36,824 nucleotides of DNA from Pseudorhodoplanes sp. (GCA_013388965.1 JACAEG010000129.1:1-36824); one strand, 5' to 3'; positions 8,486 to 16,877 are shown, counted from the first letter of the stretch. Program-made: numbers and translations. Notes: generated from the letters alone by a model not told the origin.

Positions 8486-9270
8486 AGGGTGCCTCCCGCC
8501 GCCATCGCCGCTTGCAGCGCCTCCGACACCCTGCGGCAATGCGCCGCGTAGTCGGCAGATGTGCGGAACGCCTCGTCGCGCGGATACGGCGTATCGATGA
8601 CGATCTCCTCGAACACGCGGCCCGGCCGCGAGGTCATGACCAGAATGCGCCGGGAGAGAAAGACCGATTCGAACACCGAGTGGGTGACGAAGACGACGGT
8701 GCCCCGCATCGACTCCCACAGGGCCAGGAGATCCTGATTGAGCCGGAAGCGCGTGATCTCGTCGAGCGCCGCAAAGGGCTCATCCATCAGCAGCAGCTCG
8801 GGACGTGTGACCAGCGCACGCGCGATCGAGACGCGCATCTTCATGCCGCCGGAGAGCTCGCGCGGATAGGCATTCGCGAAATCCGCGAGGCCGACTCTGT
8901 CAAGGGACTCGCCGATGCGTTGCGCGGCGCCCGATCGCGACAGCCCCATGAGCTTGAGCGGCTGATGGACATTGCCGCTCACGGTCGCCCAGGGCATCAG
9001 CGTCGGCTCCTGAAAGACGAAGCCGATTGCGCCCGCACGGGCGCGCGCTGGCGTCCCGTCGCCCCACACGACCTCGCCTTCGGTTTCGCCCGTCAGGCCC
9101 GCAACGATTCTGAGCGCCGTCGATTTTCCGCAGCCGGAGGGCCCGAGCAGCGAGACGAATTCATGGCGATGGATGTCGAGCGACAGCCCCTGCAGGGCGC
9201 GCACGCCGCCGGGAAAAATCTTTCCCACGTTCCGAAGGGAGACGAGGGCGCGTGAGTTTTCTCTCTCCAC
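8482..9270 (-). CDS. ABC transporter ATP-binding protein, SsuB/TauB-type
   Basis: A 262-residue nucleotide-binding subunit. Motifs appear in order: Walker A GPSGCGKST, Q-loop FVFQEPTLMPW, signature LSGGMKMR, Walker B LLLMDEPFAALD and the H-loop VTHSVFESVFLS. The sequence type groups with nitrate/sulfonate/taurine importers. Translation is coupled to the permease through a four-base GTGA overlap. The binding protein gene lies about 140 bases upstream on the same strand, separated by a palindromic repeat that could make expression of the soluble component higher. Confidence 0.95.
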   Translation of the reverse strand: MERENSRALVSLRNVGKIFPGGVRALQGLSLDIHRHEFVSLLGPSGCGKSTALRIVAGLTGETEGEVVWGDGTPARARAGAIGFVFQEPTLMPWATVSGNVHQPLKLMGLSRSGAAQRIGESLDRVGLADFANAYPRELSGGMKMRVSIARALVTRPELLLMDEPFAALDEITRFRLNQDLLALWESMRGTVVFVTHSVFESVFLSRRILVMTSRPGRVFEEIVIDTPYPRDEAFRTSADYAAHCRRVSEALQAAMAAGGTL

Positions 9271-9296
9271 GGGAATTTCGACAACTCCCTATCGAT

Positions 9297-9387
9297 GGGT
9301 CATGCCCGCGCGCGTCGCGGGCATCCATGTCCTGAATGTCGGCGCCATCAAAGACATGGATGGCCGGGACGGGCCCGGCCATGACGA
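9297..9387. repeat. Paired palindromic element (REP/BIME-like), copy 1
   Basis: Two 33-base arms in inverted orientation flank a short spacer, about 9297-9330 and 9354-9387. Each begins or ends with GTCATG...CATCCATGTC. Compared as reverse complements they match at 28 of 33 positions. Each arm is itself a seven-base-pair hairpin (GCCCGCG/CGCGGGC and GGCCGGG/CCCGGCC). Four of the five mismatches form two exact base-pair swaps that keep each hairpin. It lies between the binding protein gene and the ATPase gene. A related copy occurs at 33038-33125. Confidence 0.8.
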
Positions 9388-9411
9388 ACAAATATTGTAA
9401 TCCGCATCCAT

Positions 9412-10422
9412 TCAGTTCTTCGGCCGCAGGTCGACACCCACGCCCTTGTTCACGAATTGCAGCGTGTAGGATTTGCGGTAATCGAGGTCCGGCTTGACGA
9501 CGCCCGCTCGCACCATCTTGTCAAAGAAATCCCGCATGCGCGCATCGGTCATGGCGCCGATCCCCTGCGTCAGCGCGTCGCCCGAATCGACAATTCCGTG
9601 CTTCTTCATGCGCGCGATGGAATAGGCGATCGCGTCGTCGGTCATTTCCGGATTGTCGCGCTTGATCAGTGCGTTCGCAGCCCTGTTGTCGCCGTAGAGA
9701 TAATTGTACCAGCCGATCGCCGAGGCATCGACAAAGCGCTGCACGAGCGCGGCCTTCTTCTCGACGAGGTCGCGCCGCGTCTCGATCAGGGTCGAGTAGC
9801 TGCTGAAACCCTGATCGGCCAGCAGAAAGATCTTCGGACGGAAGCCGCCCTGTTTCTCGATCGCGTAGGGCTCCGAGGTGACATAGCCCTGCATGGCCGA
9901 GCGCTTGTCGGCGAGAAAGGGTTGCGGGTTGAAGGTGTAGGGCTTGACCTGGCTTTCGCTGAAACCGAAATCGCGCTTCATCCACTGGAAGTAGCTCGCG
10001 ATCCCCTCCTTCGATACGAACAGCGTCAGCTTCTTCAGGTCCTCGAAGGTCTCGATGCCCTCCCCCGGATGGGCCAGAAACACCTGCGGATCCTTCTGGA
10101 AAATCGCGGCGACGGTGACTGTCGGCACGTTCTGCGCGACGGCATCGAAGCCCTGCAGCGAATTCGCCATCATGTAGAAGTCGAGCTTGCCGGCAGCGAG
10201 CAGCAGGCGGTTGTTCGCGTTCGGGCCGCCCTGCATGATGGTTACGGCTAGACCGTGCCTGGCATAGGTTCCATCGGCCACGGCCTGATAGAAGCCGCCA
10301 TGCTCCGCCTGTGCGACCCAGTTGGTGCCGAACGACACCTTGTCTGGCGTCTGCGCGCCGGCATCCGCGACGGAAAGGCAGAAAAATGCGGCAACAAGGG
10401 TTTTCCTGAACATCGTCCTCAT
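9412..10422 (-). CDS. ABC transporter substrate-binding protein, NMT1/THI5-like
   Basis: A 336-residue periplasmic binding protein. A signal peptide is visible (MRTMFRKTLVAAFFCLSVADAGAQ). The mature part begins KVSFGTNWVAQAEHGGFYQAVADGTYARHGL, which is the NMT1/THI5-like pattern of proteins that bind pyrimidine precursors of thiamine, riboflavin or related small heterocycles. GGPNANNRLLLAAGKLDF and the C-terminal part fit the same family. A second ATG three codons in (MFRKTL) is an equally possible start. It is first in the unit with the ATPase and permease. I looked for TPP and FMN riboswitch motifs in its leader and saw none, so a vitamin substrate is only a family-level guess. Confidence 0.92.
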   Translation of the reverse strand: MRTMFRKTLVAAFFCLSVADAGAQTPDKVSFGTNWVAQAEHGGFYQAVADGTYARHGLAVTIMQGGPNANNRLLLAAGKLDFYMMANSLQGFDAVAQNVPTVTVAAIFQKDPQVFLAHPGEGIETFEDLKKLTLFVSKEGIASYFQWMKRDFGFSESQVKPYTFNPQPFLADKRSAMQGYVTSEPYAIEKQGGFRPKIFLLADQGFSSYSTLIETRRDLVEKKAALVQRFVDASAIGWYNYLYGDNRAANALIKRDNPEMTDDAIAYSIARMKKHGIVDSGDALTQGIGAMTDARMRDFFDKMVRAGVVKPDLDYRKSYTLQFVNKGVGVDLRPKN

Positions 10423-10772
10423 ATCCGAAAAGGCAAATCCCGGCGCCGCGACGATACGGCATCGCGCGGAGCCGTGCGAGTCGCGCGGCTCCGTCCGGCG
10501 TCACCTTCGCTCCGTCACCCCCCACGCGAGGTCATCGCGGTTCAGTCGGTAATGGCCAGCCGCTTCGCCACCTCTTCCAGCGGGCACAGGAAACATCCGA
10601 ACCGGAGGCCTGCACAGGCTGCGGAACAATTCCTCACCGACAGCGTTGACCCACCCGTTCCTGCGGGCGCAGTGTGGCAGCAACTGACGAGAGACATCCG
10701 CTTAAATGACATAATCCTTGGGCGATCTGGAAACCGCCCTCCCGCGAGGCAGCGTTTCGCTCTGCCTGGAAT
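10423..10772. other. 350-base divergent intergenic region (binding protein / HWE kinase)
   Basis: No coding sequence is supported here; the small frames in the track look like shadows. It holds a GGAGCCG/CGGCTCC hairpin at 10468-10492, on the binding-protein side. It also holds a perfect EcfG-type promoter at 10623-10647 facing the kinase gene and a GGGCG/CGCCC hairpin at 10720-10739. The roughly 118-base leader between that promoter and the kinase start is long enough to hold regulation, but I recognise no known RNA motif in it. Confidence 0.6.
10623..10647 (+). promoter_or_regulatory. EcfG-type general stress promoter upstream of the HWE kinase
   Basis: GGAAC at 10623-10627 and CGTT at 10644-10647 are separated by exactly 16 bases. 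This is the established EcfG (sigma-EcfG/SigT) consensus of Alphaproteobacteria. Transcription would start near 10654 and read into the kinase gene at 10773. Confidence 0.75.
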
Positions 10773-12452
10773 ATGCAAGGCACAATGACTCCGCGCGACG
10801 TCCGTCAGCCCCTGGGTCTGCCCCGAAGCGCCATCGCCGTCCTGGTGTTGCTCGCGGTCGGCGGTATCCTGCTGTCCTTCTATGCCGGCCATCGAGAGAC
10901 GCGCCAATACGAGGCGCTGGAGAAGCTGCGCGTCGACGAGGCGGTCGACGCGCATTTCAGCGCGGTCAGGGATCATCTCAGCGCGCGCGAGAATCTGGCT
11001 GCGACCGTTTCCACCCTGTTCGATCCGCCGCCGCTGCCGGCCTCGAATCCGCTGGGAAATTTCGGCGAGCATGTCATCGCGCTGGCGCCGGAAATCTCGA
11101 CGGTCGGCTGGCTGCCGGAAGTCACGGCCGACAATGCGGCGGCTGCGCTGCAATCGATGGCCGCGTCCGGGATCTCCGATCCGCGCTTTGTGGGCGCCGA
11201 CGGCGCTCCCATCTCGCCGGACGGACTGGGGCGTCCGCTTTATCCCATCATCGACATCGCCCCGGAGAGCAACCGCCGGCTTCTCGGCGTCGATGCCGGC
11301 TCCTTTCCGGAGCGTCTGGACGCCATCCGCCGCGCGCGCGACAGCCGCGCCGTGAGCCGCACGACGCCGTTGCGGCTCGTGCAGGCACCCGAGAGCGAAG
11401 CGATCCTTCTCTACGCGCCCGTCTACGCCAAGGATGGCCGCTTTCTCGGCGTGATGGGCTTTGCCTACAAGGTCGAGCGTCTCTTTCAGGCCGCGCTCGC
11501 ATCAGCGCAGGCGGCCGGCCATTTCGGCGTGCGGGTCATGTCCCGGAACGTCGACGTGCCGCTCTTCGCAGCCGGTCCCGGCCAGGGCCCGGCAGCGGCT
11601 GCCCCGGATGAGGCTCGCACGACGACGAAAATCGAGCGCAAAACCGATTTCGGCGGCCGGGAATTGCGCTTCGTCTATGCAGCACCGAGCAATCCCGGCA
11701 ACGAGGGTTTCTGGCGCGGCCTCGGCGTCACCCTGGCGGGACTGGGACTGACCGTGGCGGCCGTCTCGCTGCTCGGCTTCATGGCGAACCGCACCAGCGC
11801 GCTGACTCGCGAGGTCAGTTCGCGGCGCTCGGCCGAGGATCGGCTGAAGGTCCTCATTCATGAGCTCAATCATCGCGTCAGGAACGTGATGTCGGTCGCG
11901 CAGGCGATCGTGCGGCTGAGCTTCACGCCGGGCGCCAGCCTGCCGGACGTGCAGAAGACCTGCGAGGGGCGGCTGCAGGCGCTCGCCAATGCGATGTCGC
12001 TCCTTACCGCGAGCGACTGGAAGAACATCAGCATCCGCAGCCTGATCACCGAGGAAATCCTGCCCTTCTCGGAGCGCATCCGCACCAGCGGTCCCGACCT
12101 CGCGCTGAGCGGGCGTTCGGCGCAGACCTTTGCGCTGCTGCTGCACGAGCTCGCCACCAATGCCGTCAAGCATGGCGCACTCTCGGTGCCGAGGGGACAA
12201 GTATTCCTGACCTGGCAGATCGAGCAGGCCGAGCCGGAAGCGACGTTCCGCCTGCGCTGGCGAGAGACCGGCGGGCCGGAGGCCAGGCAGCCGACGCATC
12301 GCGGCTTCGGGGAGTTGCTGGTCAAGCGCATCGCGCCGCGCGATCTTGCGGGCCGGGGCACGGCAACCTACGAGACGGACGGCTTCCGCTACGAGCTGGA
12401 AGCGCCGCTGCGCGAGGTCACCTCTCCCGCCGTGCAGGTAGCGGCGGAATAA
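10773..12452 (+). CDS. Membrane sensor histidine kinase, CHASE-like sensor plus HWE kinase
   Basis: A 559-residue sensor kinase. Helix one is at about residues 19-38. A periplasmic domain of about 270 residues with a CHASE-like pattern follows (APEISTVGWLPEV, RPLYPIIDIAPE, LLYAPVYAKDGRFLGVMGF). Helix two is at about 313-337. The cytoplasmic part has the HWE-family phosphoacceptor motif HELNHRVRN with His at about residue 363. It also has the N-box LLHELATNAVKHGALS and the WRETGGP segment of the family. HWE/HisKA_2 kinases include PhyK-type activators of PhyR. A perfect EcfG promoter lies upstream, so this kinase may feed signals into the stress response it is controlled by. The start could also be ATG 10785, which has a nearby AAGG. 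Confidence 0.92.
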   Translation: MQGTMTPRDVRQPLGLPRSAIAVLVLLAVGGILLSFYAGHRETRQYEALEKLRVDEAVDAHFSAVRDHLSARENLAATVSTLFDPPPLPASNPLGNFGEHVIALAPEISTVGWLPEVTADNAAAALQSMAASGISDPRFVGADGAPISPDGLGRPLYPIIDIAPESNRRLLGVDAGSFPERLDAIRRARDSRAVSRTTPLRLVQAPESEAILLYAPVYAKDGRFLGVMGFAYKVERLFQAALASAQAAGHFGVRVMSRNVDVPLFAAGPGQGPAAAAPDEARTTTKIERKTDFGGRELRFVYAAPSNPGNEGFWRGLGVTLAGLGLTVAAVSLLGFMANRTSALTREVSSRRSAEDRLKVLIHELNHRVRNVMSVAQAIVRLSFTPGASLPDVQKTCEGRLQALANAMSLLTASDWKNISIRSLITEEILPFSERIRTSGPDLALSGRSAQTFALLLHELATNAVKHGALSVPRGQVFLTWQIEQAEPEATFRLRWRETGGPEARQPTHRGFGELLVKRIAPRDLAGRGTATYETDGFRYELEAPLREVTSPAVQVAAE

Positions 12453-12459
12453 CGCGCCC

Positions 12460-13224
12460 CTATGTCCTGAAGCGGGCGGCGAGCGCGTCTGCGGCGCGGG
12501 CGAGCAGCCCGACATCCGACCCGACGCCCACGACCAGCGCGCCGAGTTCGAGCCAGCGCCGTGCATTCTCCTCGGTGTCGGCGAGGATCCCGGGCGCCTT
12601 GCCGGCCTTCGCGATGCGGCGGATGGCGTCGTCGATCAGCGGCATGACGTCCTTGTGCGAGCGTTCGCCGGTAAAGCCGAGCGAGGCATGCAGATCGCCC
12701 GGCCCGATGAAGATGCAATCGATGCCGTCGATTGCGGCGATGGCTTCGATGTTGTCGAGCGATTCCTGCGTTTCGGCCTGCACGATCACGCAGATCTCCT
12801 CATGCGCGATCCTGAAATAGTTCCTGATGCGGCCGAACATCGTGCCGCGCGTCGCGGCGGCGATGCCGCGCACGCCGGCGGGCGGATAGCGCGTGTAGGC
12901 GACCGCGTTCCTCGCTTCCTCCGCGGTGTTGACCTGGGGGATCAGCAGGCTCTGGATGCCGATATCGAGATAGCGCTTGATCGTGACCATGTCGTTCCAG
13001 GGCACGCGCACGATCGGCGTCGTCGGATAGCGCGCCATTGCCTGCAGCTGTCCGAGCACGTTCTCGAGATCGGCGGGCGAATGCTCGGTGTCGATGACGA
13101 GCCAGTCGAAGCCGGCGCCGGCGATCACCTCGGCGGTGTAGTTCGACGACAGGCTCGCCCACAGACCGATCTGCGGCCTGCCGGCCGCGAGCGCGCGCTT
13201 GAGATTGTTTTTCGGATTGTCCAT
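12460..13224 (-). CDS. HpcH/HpaI family class II aldolase (2-keto-3-deoxy sugar-acid type)
   Basis: A 254-residue aldolase of the HpaI/GarL/RhmA family. The expected catalytic and metal residues are visible: WLVIDTEHSP (His), IVRVPWND (Arg), VQAETQESLDN (metal Glu) and FIGPGDLHASLG (metal Asp). These enzymes split 2-keto-3-deoxy acids to pyruvate and an aldehyde. Lying downstream of uronate dehydrogenase and a lactone isomerase, it likely cleaves a keto-deoxy-aldarate to pyruvate and tartronate semialdehyde, as GarL does; this is inferred from context. It ends eight bases from the kinase stop, in convergent orientation, and lies 12 bases after the lactone isomerase gene. Confidence 0.92.
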   Translation of the reverse strand: MDNPKNNLKRALAAGRPQIGLWASLSSNYTAEVIAGAGFDWLVIDTEHSPADLENVLGQLQAMARYPTTPIVRVPWNDMVTIKRYLDIGIQSLLIPQVNTAEEARNAVAYTRYPPAGVRGIAAATRGTMFGRIRNYFRIAHEEICVIVQAETQESLDNIEAIAAIDGIDCIFIGPGDLHASLGFTGERSHKDVMPLIDDAIRRIAKAGKAPGILADTEENARRWLELGALVVGVGSDVGLLARAADALAARFRT

Positions 13225-13236
13225 TGGCGTTTGTCC

Positions 13237-14073
13237 TCAAAACCCGTAAAGGCGTGCCGGATTGTCGACGAGAATCTTCTGGCGCGTCGCCTCGTCCGGC
13301 GCCCAGTCGAGCAGCATGTCGAGCAGGACCGCGTCGTCAGGCTTGCGGTCCGCAGGCGCGGACGGATGCGGCCAGTTGCTCGCCCACAGCATGCGCTCCG
13401 GCGCGGCGCGCACCAGCTCTTTCGCAAGCGCACCGACATCGTCGAAATGGGGCGGGCCCTCTTTCGACGTTTCGTAGGGCGCAGCGAGCTTTACATAGGT
13501 GCGGCCTTCCTCGACCAGCCGCAGCAGCGCGCGGAAGGCCGGATGATCGACGGGCACCGGCTCGAGAAATTTTCCGACATGGTCGATGACGAGCGTGCCG
13601 GGCAGCCGGCGCACGGCCGCCTCGTGCTCGAGAAACTCGCGGCCGTCGAACTGCAATTGCGCATGCCAGCCGAACGGCTGCACACGCGCGGCAATGGCAT
13701 CGAGCGCCCGCCACGGCAGCGCACCGCCCGGCAGCATGAAGAAGCGGACGCCGCGCACGCCAGCCCTCGTCAGGCGATCGAGCTCGGCGTCGCTCACGCC
13801 GGCATCGACCACCGCGACGCCCCGTGCCTTGTCGGCCCCGATGGCCGCCATCGATTCCAGCAGGCAGCGATTGTCGGTGCCATAGGTCGTGGCCTGGACG
13901 ACGACGGTGCGGGCGATCCCAAGCCGTTTCGCCATTGCGAGGTAGTCGGCGACGGACGCGTCGGGCGGATACATTTTCGCGGTCGACGCCATCGGATAGC
14001 GCCGATCGTAGACATGGATATGGGTGTCGGTCGTGCCGGACGGCGCCTGCAGGCGCGGTGAGCCGCTGGTCAT
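13237..14073 (-). CDS. Amidohydrolase-superfamily lactone isomerase/hydrolase, galactarolactone isomerase-like
   Basis: A 278-residue TIM-barrel protein of the COG3618 amidohydrolase group. The N-terminal metal motif is TDTHIHVYD. GVRGVRFFMLPGG, HAQLQFDG, LVIDHVGKF, YVKLAAPYE and MLWASNWPHP follow in family order. The group includes 2-pyrone-4,6-dicarboxylate hydrolase, sugar lactonases and D-galactarolactone isomerase (Gli) of Agrobacterium. Direct adjacency to uronate dehydrogenase, whose product is an aldarolactone, favours the Gli-type role. The start was moved in from the track's 14193 to ATG 14073, where homology begins; the gene begins seven bases after the udh stop. An alternative is a plain aldarate lactonase. 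Confidence 0.88.
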   Translation of the reverse strand: MTSGSPRLQAPSGTTDTHIHVYDRRYPMASTAKMYPPDASVADYLAMAKRLGIARTVVVQATTYGTDNRCLLESMAAIGADKARGVAVVDAGVSDAELDRLTRAGVRGVRFFMLPGGALPWRALDAIAARVQPFGWHAQLQFDGREFLEHEAAVRRLPGTLVIDHVGKFLEPVPVDHPAFRALLRLVEEGRTYVKLAAPYETSKEGPPHFDDVGALAKELVRAAPERMLWASNWPHPSAPADRKPDDAVLLDMLLDWAPDEATRQKILVDNPARLYGF

Positions 14074-14080
14074 CGGGCGC

Positions 14081-14890
14081 TCAGACCGGCGACGGCTCGC
14101 CGCCGTCATACTCGGCGCTGCAGAAAGGGCCTCCCTGATACCAGTCGCCCACCGGATCGGGCGGCAGCCTGGCCTGCTCGGCCAGGGCGGCATCGCGGAA
14201 ATCCTCCGCGCGGCCCTGCGGCCTATAGCCGTAGCGAAATGCCGCCTCGTTATCCCAGAAGCCGCGCTCGTTGTTCGAGGCGCCGTAGAAAATCTCGTAG
14301 CGGATATCCGGATGTTCGAGCCCGATCCGGATCAGCTGCACGAGATCCTGCGGCGCGAGCCAGATCGACAGGCGGCGCTGGTCGAGCGGCGCGTCGCCGA
14401 AATTGCCGATGCGCAGGCAGGTCACGCGCAGACCGTGCTTGAAGGCATAGAGCGAGCCGAGCGCCTCGCCGAACGCCTTGCTGACGCCATAGCGCGAATC
14501 GGGGCGCACGGGCGCGTTGATGCCGATCTTGCGGCGACGCGGATAGAACCCCATCGCGTGATTGGACGAAGCGAACACGATGCGCTTCACGCGCGCCACG
14601 CGCGCCGCCTCGAACAGGTTGTAGCAGCCGATGATGTTTGCGTTGAGGATCGTATCCCACGGGCCTTCGACCGAGTGTCCGCCGAGATGCACGATTCCCT
14701 CGACTCCCTCGACCGCCTTCGCGACCTCGTCCATCTTCGCAAGGTCCGCGACCACAAACGTCTCGTCGGACCCGAGATCGGCCGGCGCGCCGATGTCGCT
14801 CCACACGATCTGCGGATAGACGCCCTTCAGAAGCGTCCGCAGCCGGGTTCCGATTCCCCCCGACGCGCCGGTGACCAGGACTTTCTGCAT
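14081..14890 (-). CDS. udh: Uronate dehydrogenase (NAD-dependent)
   Basis: A 269-residue extended SDR/epimerase-type protein that matches uronate dehydrogenase closely in pattern. It shows TGASGGIG at the NAD site, DGIVHLGG-like GIVHLGGHSVEGPW, NIIGCYNLFEAARV, IVFASSNHAMGFYPRR and catalytic YGVSK (Tyr134, Lys138). GASNNERGFWDN is near the C-terminus. The enzyme oxidises D-galacturonate or D-glucuronate to the aldarolactone. The next gene probably handles that lactone and the following aldolase the end of the route. The dehydratase expected between them is not in the window. It begins the leftward catabolic unit. Confidence 0.92.
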   Translation of the reverse strand: MQKVLVTGASGGIGTRLRTLLKGVYPQIVWSDIGAPADLGSDETFVVADLAKMDEVAKAVEGVEGIVHLGGHSVEGPWDTILNANIIGCYNLFEAARVARVKRIVFASSNHAMGFYPRRRKIGINAPVRPDSRYGVSKAFGEALGSLYAFKHGLRVTCLRIGNFGDAPLDQRRLSIWLAPQDLVQLIRIGLEHPDIRYEIFYGASNNERGFWDNEAAFRYGYRPQGRAEDFRDAALAEQARLPPDPVGDWYQGGPFCSAEYDGGEPSPV

Positions 14891-14929
14891 GCTGCTCCCT
14901 TGCAGGATTTCAACGCGACCTCGGCGCCG

Positions 14930-15691
14930 TCACGCCTTGCCGTGCAGGCGTGCCAGCTTGCTGTAGCGTTTCCGGCTGTTCATGAGATGACGCCGCATGG
15001 CGGCGCTTGCCTGTTTGGGCGATCGGCTGCGAATGGCATCCACGATCTGCCGATGCTCCTTCTGGAAGGTTTCGGCATAGCTGCGGCGCGCCGACGGACT
15101 GGAGCCGCCCGCAATGGTGTTGCGCGGAATGACGAAGCGGCCAAGATATTCGAGAAACCGCGTGAATTGCGGATTCCCGGTCGCCTCCGCGATGGCGCAA
15201 TGCAGGGCGAAATCCTCGCTCACGGCGGATTCGCCGCGCCGGATGGCTGCTTCCAGCGTGTCCAGCCGCATGACGATCTTTGCTATCTGCGCGCTCGTCG
15301 CCCGTTCCGCCGCCAGTCCGGCGGCCTCGACCTCGACGCCGGTCCGCAGCTCCATCACGTCGAGCACCTCGCGCAGCGTGCGCGCCTCGTCAAGATCGAT
15401 CCGGAAAGGCCGACGCGGATTGTCCGTCACGAAAGCGCCCACGCCCTGGCGCGTGATGACAAGCCCCTCCGCGCGCAGATGAGCGACCGCTTCGCGCACG
15501 ACGGTGCGGCTGACACCCGTGGCGGCGATCATTTCCTGCTCGGTCGGCAGCCGCGCCCCCGGCGCGAGCCGCCCGTCGACGATGTCCGCGGTCAGCCGCG
15601 CGACGAGCTCGGCGGTCAGGCGGGGCGGCACGGGAAGGCGACGAAACGCGCCGAGTTTTTCAGCCGCAGGCTTGTTCAGCGATCTTGACAC
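14930..15691 (-). CDS. FadR/GntR-family transcriptional regulator
   Basis: A 253-residue regulator with an N-terminal winged helix (GARLPTEQEMIAATGVSRTVVREAVAHLRAEGLV) and a C-terminal FCD ligand-binding domain (residues about 100-235; FALHCAIAEATGNP carries the metal/ligand helix). Translation starts at a GTG (complement of 15689-15691), with AGGA about eight bases upstream. It sits between the uronate catabolic genes, which it follows in the same direction, and the divergent TRAP transporter. It is therefore the probable local repressor responding to a sugar acid. A palindrome suited to FadR-type dimers lies in the divergent gap. Confidence 0.93.
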   Translation of the reverse strand: MSRSLNKPAAEKLGAFRRLPVPPRLTAELVARLTADIVDGRLAPGARLPTEQEMIAATGVSRTVVREAVAHLRAEGLVITRQGVGAFVTDNPRRPFRIDLDEARTLREVLDVMELRTGVEVEAAGLAAERATSAQIAKIVMRLDTLEAAIRRGESAVSEDFALHCAIAEATGNPQFTRFLEYLGRFVIPRNTIAGGSSPSARRSYAETFQKEHRQIVDAIRSRSPKQASAAMRRHLMNSRKRYSKLARLHGKA

Positions 15692-15707
15692 CCGCCGGTC
15701 CTATAAG

Positions 15708-15720
15708 GTCATCATATGAC
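15708..15720. promoter_or_regulatory. Candidate GntR/FadR operator
   Basis: GTCAT-CAT-ATGAC is a 13-base inverted repeat with five-base arms. It sits 17 bases before the GTG of the GntR gene and about 80 bases before dctP. Its position between divergent genes and its size fit a FadR-family operator; binding itself is inferred. Confidence 0.5.
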
Positions 15721-15799
15721 ATGACGCCTAACATGAGGCGGCGCGGGGATCAACGGCCGGCGACGGTCACTCCGCAAAGACAATGTCAGGGAGGAACGG

Positions 15800-16795
15800 A
15801 TGAAGAGATTGGTGACCGGGATTGCGTCCGCCGCGTTGCTGGCGGCGGTGCTCGGAGCGGGAAGCCCCGCTTTCGCTCAACAAAAGATGGTGCTCAAGGC
15901 GACCGACGTGCATCCACTCGGCTATCCGACGGTGGAAGCGGTTGTGCGCATGGGCAAGAAGCTCGAACAGGCAACCAACGGCCGGCTCAGCATCCAGATG
16001 TTCCCGTCGATGCAACTCGGCGGCGAGAAGGAGATGATCGAGCAGGCGCAGGTGGGCGCGCTGGCCTTCGCGCGGATCAGCGTCGGTCCGATGGGGCCGG
16101 TCGTGCCGGAGCTCAATGTCTTCAATCTCCCCTTCATGTTCCGCGACGTCGCTCACGCCGAGAAAGTGATGGACGGACCGATCGGCGATGAAATGCTGAA
16201 GAAGCTGTCCGACAATCCGAATGCGGGCCTGATCGGGCTCGCCTGGATGAGCGGCGGCGCACGCAACGTCTACAATAACAAGAAGCCGATCAAGACGGTG
16301 GACGACCTGAAAGGTCTGAAAATCCGCATGATGGGCAATCCGGTGTTCGTGGACACGATGAACTCGCTCGGCGGAAACGGCGTGGCAATGGGCTATGACC
16401 AGCTCATCAACGCATTGCAGACCGGCGTCGTCGACGGCGCGGAGAACAACGAGCCGAGCTACGAGAGCGGCCAGCACTACCGCTATGCCAAATACTATTC
16501 GAATACCGGCCACCTGATCATCCCCGAGATTCTCGTCTTCTCGAAGAAGATCTGGGAATCGCTGTCGAAGGACGATCAGGCGCTGATCATGAAGCTCGCC
16601 AAGGAGGCGCAGCAGGAACAGCGCCAACTCTGGGCGGAGCGCGAAAAGGCCTCGCTGGTGAAGATGAAGGAGGCGGGCGCCATCATCAACGACGTGCCCG
16701 ACAAGAAGCCGTTCCAGGCTGCGGTAAAGCCGGTGTGGGACAAGTATGGTGCGCAATACCAGGCGCTGATCCAGCGCATCCAGGATGTGAAGTAA
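15800..16795 (+). CDS. dctP: TRAP transporter solute-binding protein DctP family
   Basis: A 331-residue periplasmic binding protein. A clean signal peptide ends AGSPAFA, giving QQKMVLKATDVHPLGYPTVEAV. The DctP/TAXI-like family signatures are PMGPVVPELNVFNLPFMFRD, KIRMMGNPVFVDTMNSLG, ALQTGVVDGAENNEPSYESG and the substrate-carboxylate Arg in LKGLKIRMM. TRAP binding proteins of this type capture organic acids such as uronates and aldarates. Location beside udh and the GntR gene favours a hexuronate ligand. GGGAGGAAC provides the ribosome binding site. Confidence 0.95.
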   Translation: MKRLVTGIASAALLAAVLGAGSPAFAQQKMVLKATDVHPLGYPTVEAVVRMGKKLEQATNGRLSIQMFPSMQLGGEKEMIEQAQVGALAFARISVGPMGPVVPELNVFNLPFMFRDVAHAEKVMDGPIGDEMLKKLSDNPNAGLIGLAWMSGGARNVYNNKKPIKTVDDLKGLKIRMMGNPVFVDTMNSLGGNGVAMGYDQLINALQTGVVDGAENNEPSYESGQHYRYAKYYSNTGHLIIPEILVFSKKIWESLSKDDQALIMKLAKEAQQEQRQLWAEREKASLVKMKEAGAIINDVPDKKPFQAAVKPVWDKYGAQYQALIQRIQDVK

Positions 16796-16818
16796 GAGAC
16801 ACTGTCGGGGGCGTCGAG

Positions 16819-16852
16819 GGGCCGGCCGTTCCGTCGAGGCGCGCGCCGGCCC
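16819..16852 (+). terminator. Hairpin between dctP and dctQ, probable partial terminator/3' stabiliser
   Basis: GGGCCGGC and GCCGGCCC form an eight-base-pair stem with an 18-base loop, followed by TTCAATTTT. The position suggests a partial stop or an RNA stabiliser that lets the binding protein be made in excess over the membrane subunits. Confidence 0.55.
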
Positions 16853-16877
16853 TTCAATTTTGGAACGGGATGGGGAC

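Noticed and set aside
10423-10530. TPP or FMN riboswitch before the NMT1-like binding protein gene
   Set aside because: The conserved CTGAGA/ACC core of TPP switches and the FMN core are absent from the leader on the minus strand.
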